Assembly: GCA_023301405.1 (NCBI GenBank)
Contig: JALZUX010000695.1
Span: 1 to 5,811 of the forward strand
Reading direction: 5' to 3'
Source of the DNA: Granulosicoccaceae bacterium
GTDB lineage: Bacteria; Pseudomonadota; Gammaproteobacteria; Granulosicoccales; Granulosicoccaceae
Length of the DNA: 5,811 nucleotides
Position 1 is the first letter of the stretch, and every line of letters begins with the position of its first letter. Made by a program: the position numbers and the translations under genes. Positions 1 to 5,811 of the stretch are shown here, piece by piece. Below the pieces are notes generated by a model. The model did not search any database. It was given only the letters and a program-made list of their open reading frames with translations, and had not been told where the DNA came from.

Positions 1-27
1 ACTACTCGGCTCGGTTGCCGTCTATTT

Positions 28-1341
28 ATGAAAAATTTTATTGAAGAACTGAAACGCAGAGGCATGCTTCACGACCATATGCCTGGTGCGGAAGAGCACT
101 TGGCAGAGGCGATGCGGTCGGCCTATATCGGTTTTGATCCAACTGCAGACTCCCTGCACATCGGCAATCTTGTTCCCATCATGCTATTGGCTCATTTTCA
201 ACGCTGTGGACACAAGCCTTATGCATTGGTGGGCGGGGCGACCGGTATGATCGGTGACCCGTCGGGTAAATCAGATGAGCGCAATCTGCTTGATGAACCT
301 ACGTTGCGCCACAATCAGGAAGCGGTCAAAAAGCAGCTGGCTCACTTTCTGGATTTTGACGCAAATGCCGAAAACGCCGCTGAATTGGTCAACAACTATG
401 ACTGGATGAAAGACTTCACCTTTCTGGATTTTATTCGGGATGTCGGCAAGCACATTACTGTTAACTACATGATGGCCAAGGACTCGGTAAAAAACCGTAT
501 ATCCCAAACTGCCGGTGAGGATACAACCGGCGGATCAGAGGGAATGAGTTTTACCGAATTTACCTACCAATTGGTGCAAGGCTATGACTTCCTGCATTTA
601 TATAAACACCAGAATTGCACTTTGCAGATGGGTGGCAGTGATCAGTGGGGAAATATCACCACGGGTACCGAGCTTGTCAGACGTATAGGGCTGGGTAAGG
701 CGTTTGCGATCACCTGTCCGCTAATCACCAAAGCAGACGGTTCAAAGTTTGGTAAAAGTGAAGGCGGTAACGTGTGGTTGGATCCGGTGCGCACCTCACC
801 GTATAAATTTTACCAGTACTGGTTGAATTCAAGTGATGAAGACAGCGAGAAATATATTCGCATATTCACCTTCCTTGAAGAAGAGGAAATTGTAGCGATC
901 ATTGCCGAGCACGATGAAGCAAAACATCTACGCGTTCTGCAAAAACGTCTGGCCTCAGAGATCACAAAAATGGTGCACTCTGAAGCTGAGCTTGATAAAG
1001 CGATTGCCGCCAGTAGTATTTTGTTTGGTAATGCCAACGTTGATGATTTAAAACGGTTGGACGAGCAAACGTTTCTTGATGTGTTTGATGGTGTTCCTCA
1101 AGCAGATATCGCAGCGTCATTAGTAGCCGAAGGTCTTGACATTGTAGCGGCGTTGGCGGGTGAGAGTGCTTTTTTGAAATCAAATAGCGAAGCGCGCCGG
1201 GCGATCAAAGAAAATTCAATTTCGGTGAATAAGCAGAAGGTTGGCGAGGACTATAAAATTACCACTGCAGACGTGATTAATGAGAAGTTTGTATTGCTGC
1301 AGAGAGGGAAGAAAAACTACTTTGTGTTACGGCTGCGATAG
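28..1341 (+). CDS. tyrS: Tyrosyl-tRNA synthetase (TyrRS)
   Basis: This cytoplasmic class I synthetase activates tyrosine with ATP and charges tRNA-Tyr. The protein is 437 residues, slightly longer than the 424 of E. coli TyrRS. The Rossmann catalytic core carries the HIGH-type signature as HIGN (residues 44-47) in the context [13 protein letters not shown]. It also has [14 protein letters not shown] (69-82), the QGYDF tyrosine-pocket segment (184-188), GGSDQWGNI (202-210) and the KMSKS loop as KFGKS (240-244). A C-terminal S4-like RNA-binding domain spans about 370-437 and ends in [14 protein letters not shown] short Gly/Thr-rich stretch at 161-171 accounts for part of the extra length. The start at 28 matches the family N-terminus MKNF.EELK.RGM, but no Shine-Dalgarno is visible in the 27 bases before it and the frame stays open to the window edge. 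From memory, the wording is closer to Bacteroidetes TyrRS than to the E. coli form. Confidence 0.97.
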   Translation: MKNFIEELKRRGMLHDHMPGAEEHLAEAMRSAYIGFDPTADSLHIGNLVPIMLLAHFQRCGHKPYALVGGATGMIGDPSGKSDERNLLDEPTLRHNQEAVKKQLAHFLDFDANAENAAELVNNYDWMKDFTFLDFIRDVGKHITVNYMMAKDSVKNRISQTAGEDTTGGSEGMSFTEFTYQLVQGYDFLHLYKHQNCTLQMGGSDQWGNITTGTELVRRIGLGKAFAITCPLITKADGSKFGKSEGGNVWLDPVRTSPYKFYQYWLNSSDEDSEKYIRIFTFLEEEEIVAIIAEHDEAKHLRVLQKRLASEITKMVHSEAELDKAIAASSILFGNANVDDLKRLDEQTFLDVFDGVPQADIAASLVAEGLDIVAALAGESAFLKSNSEARRAIKENSISVNKQKVGEDYKITTADVINEKFVLLQRGKKNYFVLRLR

Positions 1342-1386
1342 CCTAGTGGTATAGGAAGTAAGCGCGGCGCGAAGTTGGTATTAGGA

Positions 1387-1406
1387 ATCCCAAACGGATT
1401 TGGGAT
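1387..1406 (+). terminator. Stem-loop after tyrS, weak terminator candidate
   Basis: A perfect 8-bp inverted repeat ATCCCAAA / TTTGGGAT encloses the 4-base loop CGGA, 45 bases after the tyrS stop. The bases that follow are CTTGATT, so the U-tract is poor and the stem is only moderately GC-rich. Its place in a convergent gap favours a role in 3' end formation for tyrS, but efficient intrinsic termination is doubtful. Confidence 0.4.
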
Positions 1407-1457
1407 CTTGATTACCCGATTTGGCCAGTAGTTGTCTGAAATTATATAATCGTGCCA

Positions 1458-1479
1458 GACGCCCACCTAGGCAGGCGTC
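1458..1479 (-). terminator. Stem-loop after dsbD, weak terminator candidate
   Basis: A 6-bp GC-rich inverted repeat GACGCC / GGCGTC encloses a 10-base loop containing CCTAGG. It lies about 30 bases beyond the dsbD stop when read on the minus strand. The minus-strand bases after it are TGGCACGATTATATAATTT, which is AT-rich only at a distance. It could act in either direction between the convergent tyrS and dsbD. It lacks a proper U-tract, so this is a tentative call. Confidence 0.3.
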
Positions 1480-1510
1480 CGCAAAGATTTCTTAACGCTT
1501 CACTAACCCG

Positions 1511-3865
1511 TTACAGCACTAAACCCAAATGTGCTGAAAACTCGTCTGCAGGCATAAAGCCAACAACTCTGGCATTTCTTTGCTCTTCCCCGTCAACACC
1601 ATAAAACATGATTGCTGGTGGTCCGAAGATGCCGTATTTCCTTAACAAGGCTTTGTCCAAGTCATCGTTGACGGTAACATCGGCCTGTAATAGGACAGCG
1701 GTCTTCATTTGCTTTGCAACGGTTGGATCACTAAAAGTGAACGCTTCCATTTCTTTGCAGCTCACACACCAGTCTGCATAGAAATCCAGAATGACTGGCT
1801 TATTTTGCGCTTGTGCCGATTGAAGTGCCGCTTCCAGATTTTCTACGCCTTTCACTTTTTGAAAGGTTACATGGTCGCTGACTGCAGCGGCCTGACCTGA
1901 GCCACCACCGCCAGACACACCGTTTAGTGGCTTAAGTAAAGTGCCCTGGCCGGTGGCTACACCAATGATGAGCAAGGTGCCGTATACGAGTGAAATGTAG
2001 CCAAAGCCTTTGGTGATTCGTTGCCATCCTTTAGCATCGGCCGGGGTGTTATCGAATGCCCCCATAAAGATACCGGTGATTATCAGTAGCACGGCGAACA
2101 GAGCCATGGTAGCCGAGGTTGGGATAATTCGATCCAGCATCCAGATAGCCACACCCAGTAGCATGACACCGAATACGTTCTTTATTGCATCCATCCAAGG
2201 GCCAGCGGTTGGCAGGTACTTACCGAATGATGTGCCAATGATCAGCAGGGGTACGCCCATGCCCATACTCAGAGCAAACAAGGCGGCGCCACCTAGTACG
2301 GCATCACCTGTTTGACCGATATAAATTAGAGCGCCAACCAATGGTGCTGTTACACACGGGCCAACGATCAACGCTGATAAGAAACCCATCGTCGCTACAC
2401 CTGAGATACTGCCACTTTTTTGCTTGTTACTTACCGAGGACAAACGGTTCTGAACGAAAGAAGGCATTTGAATTTCAAACAGTCCGAACATGGATGCGGC
2501 CAGAACGACAAACAGAACGGCGAATACTGAAAGCACATACGGGTGTTGCAATGTTGCTTGAATGTTTTCGCCGGTTAAACCAATGATGACGCCAGCGATG
2601 GTATAGGTAGAGGCCATTGCCAGTACGTAGATAAGCGACAATGTGAAGGCACGGCGGGTGCTGATTTTTTCACCATTGCCGACGATGATTGACGACAAAA
2701 TAGGAATCATTGGTAGCACACAAGGCGTGAAGGTCAGCAGAAGACCCATGCCGAAAAAGGTTAGGATAGTTAGCCAGCGGTTACCACTGCCAAGGCTTGC
2801 CGCCAGGCGATCCTGTTCTGCTACGGGTATTTGACTCTGACTTGACGCGGTGTTGGCGACCTTAAGTGTGTTGTTGTCAGTTGATCCGGGCTCAACGCCA
2901 GCTACAACGGGTCCAATGGCGACTTGTAGTTCTTTTGTCTGTGGTGGATAGCAAATACCAGCATCAGCGCAGCCCTGGTAGCCAACCTTCAACGTTACTT
3001 GGTTGGATTTCAAGCTGGCTAATGAAACCATTGCTGTCGCTTGATTTCGGTTGACTTCTACTTCACCGAAGAATTCATCATGCTTTAGTTTGCCGGCGGT
3101 TATATCGACATTGCCTACGGAGGTGCCGTCTGGTTGCAGTATTTCAAATTTAAACTTGTCGCGGTACAGATAGTAGCCGTCGGTGATTTCCCAGGTGACA
3201 GGTACAACGCCGTTGATGGCCTCACCGGTCACCACTTTAAAAGCGATTTCAGGGTCTAAAAATTCTTCATCACTACCGAAATCTATGTTGCCGAAGGGTG
3301 ATTCACTCGTGTTACCTAAGCCGGTGACGGCGCTTGAAGTGGCGTTCATGGCGGTATTGCCGCTGCTGAAAGGGCTGGGCAATGTTGTATTATTGGCTAA
3401 TGGCAGCGAAGGCGTTGGAGTGGCGTCAGCATCAGATGAGGCCGGCACTTCTACAATAAAATCTTGTTTGAAAGGAGGGTAGCAAACGCCTACGTCGGCA
3501 CATCCCTGAGAGTGAATGGTGACCGCCAAAGGGTCAGTAGAGGTGAGATTTTCAATTTTGGCTGAATACTCAAGCACTCCTCGATATGTTTCTACTTCGC
3601 CAAAAAACTCGTCATTCTTGCGAACGCCATCGGGCAGAATCAGTTCCTTGAAGTCTGCGCTCTCTGAGGATAGTTTGAGTTTTTTACGGTACAGAAAATA
3701 GCCGTCAGCGATGTTGATCTGTACTCGCAGGTTATTGTCGGTATCGACATGTGCTGCGGTGATGAACGCCTGCGCCGGCTCGAGTAGTTCTTCGCTCGCG
3801 GTGCTGATGCTTGTGAACAACAAGAACAGAAGCAGAAGCAAGGAGTTGATTGGGTTTTTTTTCAT
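1511..3865 (-). CDS. dsbD: Thiol:disulfide interchange protein DsbD with two tandem alpha domains
   Basis: This inner-membrane reductase passes electrons from cytoplasmic thioredoxin to periplasmic thiol proteins such as DsbC. From the ATG at 3865 it is 784 residues, against about 565 for E. coli DsbD. A signal peptide (1-24, MKKNP then a Leu-rich core) is followed by a first alpha domain (about 34-139; cap loop DEFFGEV; C122 and C128 in GCADVGVCYPP), a Ser/Thr/Asn/Pro-rich linker, and a second alpha domain (about 205-316; DEFFGEV; C299 and C305 in GCADAGICYPP). Next come about eight membrane segments (363-640) with C382 in TPCVLP and C504 in GPCVTAP, a Gly-rich linker (about 651-657), and a C-terminal thioredoxin domain with C700 and C703 in DWCVSCK and a cis-Pro region GPP. 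These eight cysteines are the only ones. An upstream in-frame ATG at 3898 would add 11 residues. The 3865 start is preferred for its normal signal peptide and the nearby GAAGA. The gene stands alone and converges on tyrS. Confidence 0.95.
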   Translation of the reverse strand: MKKNPINSLLLLLFLLFTSISTASEELLEPAQAFITAAHVDTDNNLRVQINIADGYFLYRKKLKLSSESADFKELILPDGVRKNDEFFGEVETYRGVLEYSAKIENLTSTDPLAVTIHSQGCADVGVCYPPFKQDFIVEVPASSDADATPTPSLPLANNTTLPSPFSSGNTAMNATSSAVTGLGNTSESPFGNIDFGSDEEFLDPEIAFKVVTGEAINGVVPVTWEITDGYYLYRDKFKFEILQPDGTSVGNVDITAGKLKHDEFFGEVEVNRNQATAMVSLASLKSNQVTLKVGYQGCADAGICYPPQTKELQVAIGPVVAGVEPGSTDNNTLKVANTASSQSQIPVAEQDRLAASLGSGNRWLTILTFFGMGLLLTFTPCVLPMIPILSSIIVGNGEKISTRRAFTLSLIYVLAMASTYTIAGVIIGLTGENIQATLQHPYVLSVFAVLFVVLAASMFGLFEIQMPSFVQNRLSSVSNKQKSGSISGVATMGFLSALIVGPCVTAPLVGALIYIGQTGDAVLGGAALFALSMGMGVPLLIIGTSFGKYLPTAGPWMDAIKNVFGVMLLGVAIWMLDRIIPTSATMALFAVLLIITGIFMGAFDNTPADAKGWQRITKGFGYISLVYGTLLIIGVATGQGTLLKPLNGVSGGGGSGQAAAVSDHVTFQKVKGVENLEAALQSAQAQNKPVILDFYADWCVSCKEMEAFTFSDPTVAKQMKTAVLLQADVTVNDDLDKALLRKYGIFGPPAIMFYGVDGEEQRNARVVGFMPADEFSAHLGLVL
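2918..3766 (-). repeat. Tandem duplication of the DsbD-alpha domain inside dsbD
   Basis: The two copies are encoded at about 3449-3766 (first) and 2918-3253 (second). They share, in order, DGYFLYR / DGYYLYR, DEFFGEVE / DEFFGEVE and QGCADVGVCYPP / QGCADAGICYPP. Both therefore keep the cap loop and the cysteine pair at identical spacing. At DNA level they are clearly diverged; for example, the codons for DEFFGEV differ at many third positions. This indicates an old duplication or domain acquisition rather than an assembly artefact. The intervening linker at about 3254-3448 is low-complexity and rich in Ser, Thr, Asn, Pro and Ala. Confidence 0.85.
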
Positions 3866-3892
3866 AGTTCTTCGATAGAATTTTTGATTTTC

Positions 3893-3908
3893 GACCATAT
3901 GAATGGTC
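3893..3908. repeat. Short inverted repeat over the upstream dsbD ATG
   Basis: GACCAT and ATGGTC form a perfect 6-bp inverted repeat around the 4-base spacer ATGA. It sits across the upstream alternative start (3898) of dsbD and just downstream of the candidate promoter. It could be a small operator or a leader hairpin, but an arm length of six is short enough to arise by chance. Confidence 0.3.
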
Positions 3909-3918
3909 TTATGTTCAA

Positions 3919-3950
3919 ATTTTAAAGCGCGGTGTAGGTAATGACGGCAA
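3919..3950 (-). promoter_or_regulatory. Possible dsbD promoter
   Basis: Read on the minus strand, TTGCCG (3950-3945) lies 18 bases before TTTAAA (3926-3921). The overlapping TAAAAT (3924-3919) matches the -10 consensus at five of six positions but would need a 20-base spacer. Transcription would start near 3912. This would leave about 45 bases of leader before the ATG at 3865 and very little before the ATG at 3898. The -35 match is weak, so this is only a candidate. Confidence 0.25.
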
Positions 3951-4044
3951 AGTTCATCTCTTTAGGTCGGCAGTACGTGTCTGGCACTTTAAAAAATTAA
4001 TACCCATGAAACGATCTGAAACGGGTTTTAATTGCGTTATTGCT

Positions 4045-4050
4045 GATAAT
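4045..4050 (+). promoter_or_regulatory. Possible -10 box for fxsA
   Basis: GATAAT matches TATAAT at five of six positions and lies 42 bases before the fxsA ATG. This is a plausible place for a promoter with a short leader. No good -35 lies 16-18 bases upstream; TTGCGT at 4032-4037 is too close. It is the best candidate in the 227-base divergent gap but a weak one. Confidence 0.25.
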
Positions 4051-4092
4051 CTTCTGGATAGTGAGTTTCTGACCAGACAATAGTGGAGTAAC

Positions 4093-4581
4093 ATGGTTTT
4101 TCCATCAATTTTTCTTCTTTTTATCGCCATGCCGATTTTGGAGATCTTTGTCCTGATCCAAGTGGGTAGTGCGATAGGTGCGTTGACGACGATTGCTATT
4201 GTCATTATCACTGCAGTGCTCGGTACCTGGATGTTGCGGGCTCAAGGGCTGGCTACCATCAACAAAGCCCGAAGCCGGTTGGCTGGCGGTGAGATACCTG
4301 CATTTCAGCTCATGGAGGGGTTGGCGCTCGGGGTGGGCGGAGCACTACTTCTGACGCCGGGCTTTATAACTGACACACTGGGTTTCGCCTGTCTGTTGCC
4401 TCCTACGAGACGCCTGATTGTCGGCGCGCTTTCTAAAAAGGTGTCTGTCAGTGGCATGGCGTCAGGAGCGGGCGGGTTTAGATCGCCACCGCCAAGCGGC
4501 GCACAGCCTGGACCCGCTGGCGGCCCAAAGCGGCCGATCTCCGGAGATATCATCGAAGGCGAGTTTACCCGTAAAGACTGA
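4093..4581 (+). CDS. fxsA: FxsA family membrane protein
   Basis: FxsA is a small inner-membrane protein. In E. coli, overproduction relieves exclusion of phage T7 by the F-plasmid product PifA; its normal role is not settled. The protein is 162 residues, against 158 in E. coli. It has hydrophobic segments at about 3-23, 28-48 and 76-100. The family signatures are the early FLLFIAMPILEIFVLIQVG stretch, LGTWMLRAQG (43-52), LLLTPGFITDTLGF (85-98) followed by LPPTRR (102-107), and an acidic end IIEGEFTRKD (153-162). A Gly/Pro/Ser-rich cytoplasmic tail lies between about 118 and 148. GGAG at 4085-4088 is the ribosome-binding site, only four bases from the ATG. The gene precedes groESL, a common arrangement, but a 452-base gap with terminators suggests separate transcription here. 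Confidence 0.93.
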   Translation: MVFPSIFLLFIAMPILEIFVLIQVGSAIGALTTIAIVIITAVLGTWMLRAQGLATINKARSRLAGGEIPAFQLMEGLALGVGGALLLTPGFITDTLGFACLLPPTRRLIVGALSKKVSVSGMASGAGGFRSPPPSGAQPGPAGGPKRPISGDIIEGEFTRKD

Positions 4582-4596
4582 TCGTATAAGTTGGTG

Positions 4597-4614
4597 CCAT
4601 CACACAGCTGATGG
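4597..4614 (+). repeat. Small hairpin just after fxsA
   Basis: CCATCA and TGATGG form a 6-bp stem, extendable by two G-T wobble pairs, around the loop CACAGC. It lies 15 bases after the fxsA stop. No U-tract follows (the next bases are TGGTTAG), so it is more likely a 3' UTR structure than a terminator on its own. Confidence 0.3.
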
Positions 4615-4630
4615 TGGTTAGATCAATTCC

Positions 4631-4653
4631 GGCTGCCACTGTGCAGCCTGTTT
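4631..4653 (+). terminator. Probable fxsA terminator
   Basis: A perfect GC-rich 6-bp stem GGCTGC / GCAGCC encloses the loop CACTGT and is followed directly by TGTTT. It lies about 50 bases after the fxsA stop. The short U-tract makes this a modest intrinsic terminator, but its position fits the end of the fxsA transcript. Confidence 0.5.
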
Positions 4654-4790
4654 CACATAATTATGCATCACGACTCGATAAGGATGAGGTTTGTGGTTAA
4701 TCAGGGTGCGCCTGTCATCTCTGGTAAGCAATTATGGGGAATTGGTGTGGAACACACACAATGATTTGACCACGTAAGACATCGCCGACG
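4654..4790. other. Unassigned intergenic stretch before the groESL-proximal terminator
   Basis: Neither strand carries a recognisable gene here. The longest short frame noted on the plus strand is a 33-codon ORF at 4663-4764 with no ribosome-binding site. A longer minus-strand frame running through this stretch overlaps groES in antisense and looks non-coding. TTCACA at 4652-4657 resembles a -35 box (five of six), but the only nearby -10-like sequence, GATAAG at 4677-4682, is 19 bases away. Because a strong terminator follows at 4791-4834, the stretch could be an extended fxsA 3' UTR or a small RNA. Neither is established. Confidence 0.4.
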
Positions 4791-4834
4791 GCCGCGACAG
4801 GCGTGCTCTGAATAATCGCCTGCGGCTTTTGTTT
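4791..4834 (+). terminator. Strong intrinsic terminator without an obvious gene
   Basis: The outer arms GCCG (4791-4794) and CGGC (4823-4826) and the inner arms CAGGCG (4798-4803) and CGCCTG (4817-4822) form a 10-bp GC-rich stem with a 3-base bulge (CGA) on the 5' side and a 13-base loop. TTTTGTTT (4827-4834) follows immediately. It works only in the plus direction, since the opposite side has no U-tract. It lies about 210 bases past the fxsA stop and 86 bases before the groESL promoter. It may insulate groESL from upstream transcription or end a small RNA. Confidence 0.65.
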
Positions 4835-4871
4835 CTGATACCTCTGCTTAGAGACGATGGTTTTTTTGAAC

Positions 4872-4881
4872 CGGAATTCCG
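4872..4881. repeat. 10-bp palindrome upstream of the groESL promoter
   Basis: CGGAATTCCG is a perfect palindrome centred about 45 bases upstream of the -35 region of groESL. It could be a binding site for a dimeric regulator. One 10-bp palindrome is not strong evidence, and no second copy was found nearby. Confidence 0.25.
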
Positions 4882-4919
4882 TAAGTGATCGGCGAAATTC
4901 ACATTTATCATTAACAAAG

Positions 4920-4947
4920 CTTGAATTCGTCCTCGAAATCACTATTA
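4920..4947 (+). promoter_or_regulatory. Possible overlapping sigma-32 heat-shock promoter
   Basis: CTTGAA (4920-4925) is an exact match to the core of the sigma-32 -35 element. Fourteen bases later CACTATTA (4940-4947) partly matches the CCCCATNT -10 element (C, C, A and T retained). The spacing is in the usual 13-15 range. The -10 match is degenerate, so dual sigma use is a suggestion rather than a firm call. Confidence 0.4.
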
Positions 4948-4948
4948 T
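4921..4948 (+). promoter_or_regulatory. groESL housekeeping (sigma-70-type) promoter
   Basis: TTGAAT (4921-4926, four of six to TTGACA) and TATTAT (4943-4948, five of six to TATAAT) are separated by 16 bases. An AT-rich stretch upstream (about 4896-4918) could act as an UP element. The -10 box touches the first base of the CIRCE operator. The expected start near 4955 falls inside the operator, which is the geometry expected for HrcA repression. The inferred leader to the groES ATG is about 80 bases. Confidence 0.6.
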
Positions 4949-4974
4949 TAGCACTCGCTCGGGTTGAGTGCTAA
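4948..4974. promoter_or_regulatory. CIRCE operator (HrcA binding site)
   Basis: TTAGCACTC (4948-4956) and GAGTGCTAA (4966-4974) are separated by exactly nine bases. This is a perfect match to the CIRCE consensus on both arms. CIRCE is bound by the HrcA repressor, whose activity depends on GroEL, giving feedback control of chaperonin genes. Here it overlaps the expected transcription start of groESL, so repression by blocking RNA polymerase is likely. HrcA itself is not in the window; the perfect site implies that it is encoded elsewhere. Confidence 0.96.
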
Positions 4975-5017
4975 TAAAACAAGCACGGGACCACATTTTC
5001 AACACTCTAAATTCAAT

Positions 5018-5023
5018 GAGGAG
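5018..5023 (+). promoter_or_regulatory. groES ribosome-binding site
   Basis: GAGGAG lies ten bases before the ATG at 5034 and fixes the groES start. A longer frame opening at a GTG at 4968 is excluded, because that codon is inside the CIRCE arm and would add 22 residues unlike any GroES. Confidence 0.85.
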
Positions 5024-5033
5024 ACCGAATTTA

Positions 5034-5811
<778 letters not shown>

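Noticed and set aside
1441..1450. AT palindrome ATTATATAAT between tyrS and dsbD
   Set aside because: A simple AT-rich self-complementary sequence in a convergent gap. There is no downstream gene in either direction that would need a promoter there.
2010..2315. 101-codon plus-strand frame opposite dsbD
   Set aside because: It is antisense to the membrane domain of dsbD, with low-complexity composition and no start signals.
4305..4553. 82-codon minus-strand frame opposite fxsA
   Set aside because: It is antisense to the Gly/Pro-rich fxsA tail. Its proline-rich product mirrors the GC-rich codons rather than a real protein.
4663..4764. 33-codon plus-strand frame in the fxsA-groES gap
   Set aside because: It has no ribosome-binding site, no family resemblance and a length expected by chance.
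4968..5033. Upstream extension of groES from a GTG at 4968 (22 extra residues)
   Set aside because: The GTG lies in the right arm of CIRCE and the added residues do not resemble GroES. GAGGAG at 5018-5023 and the family N-terminus place the start at 5034.

Overview
The window is chromosomal housekeeping DNA, most likely from a gammaproteobacterium of moderate G+C. The case rests on the fxsA-groES-groEL neighbourhood, an Escherichia coli-like DsbD, Shine-Dalgarno-led genes and a GroEL N-terminus very close to the E. coli one. A perfect CIRCE operator ahead of groES implies that the organism has the HrcA repressor. That excludes the enteric group, which relies on sigma-32 alone, and points to another gammaproteobacterial lineage. 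The species cannot be named from this sequence.

Layout: (1) 28-1341, plus strand, tyrS, tyrosyl-tRNA synthetase, with its 5' flank cut by the window edge. (2) 1342-1510, a convergent gap with two small hairpins. (3) 1511-3865, minus strand, dsbD, an inner-membrane thiol-disulfide reductase unusually enlarged by a second periplasmic DsbD-alpha domain. (4) 3866-4092, a divergent promoter gap. (5) 4093-4581, plus strand, fxsA, a small membrane protein. (6) 4582-5033, a 452-base gap without a recognisable gene. It holds two terminator-like hairpins, then the groESL promoter and the CIRCE operator. (7) 5034-5324 groES and 5381 to the window end groEL (partial), the chaperonin operon.

The genes form separate units rather than one pathway. 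TyrS charges tRNA-Tyr. DsbD carries electrons from cytoplasmic thioredoxin to periplasmic disulfide isomerases and related thiol proteins. GroES and GroEL form the cytoplasmic folding chamber. FxsA is often found next to groESL but appears to be transcribed apart from it here, because terminators lie between them.

No novel multi-gene system is visible. The points most worth following are the duplicated DsbD sensor domain with exactly eight cysteines, the layered control of groESL (sigma-70-like and sigma-32-like promoter elements plus CIRCE), the orphan terminator at 4791-4834 with about 140 unassigned bases before it, and a TyrS that looks more like the Bacteroidetes type than the E. coli type.
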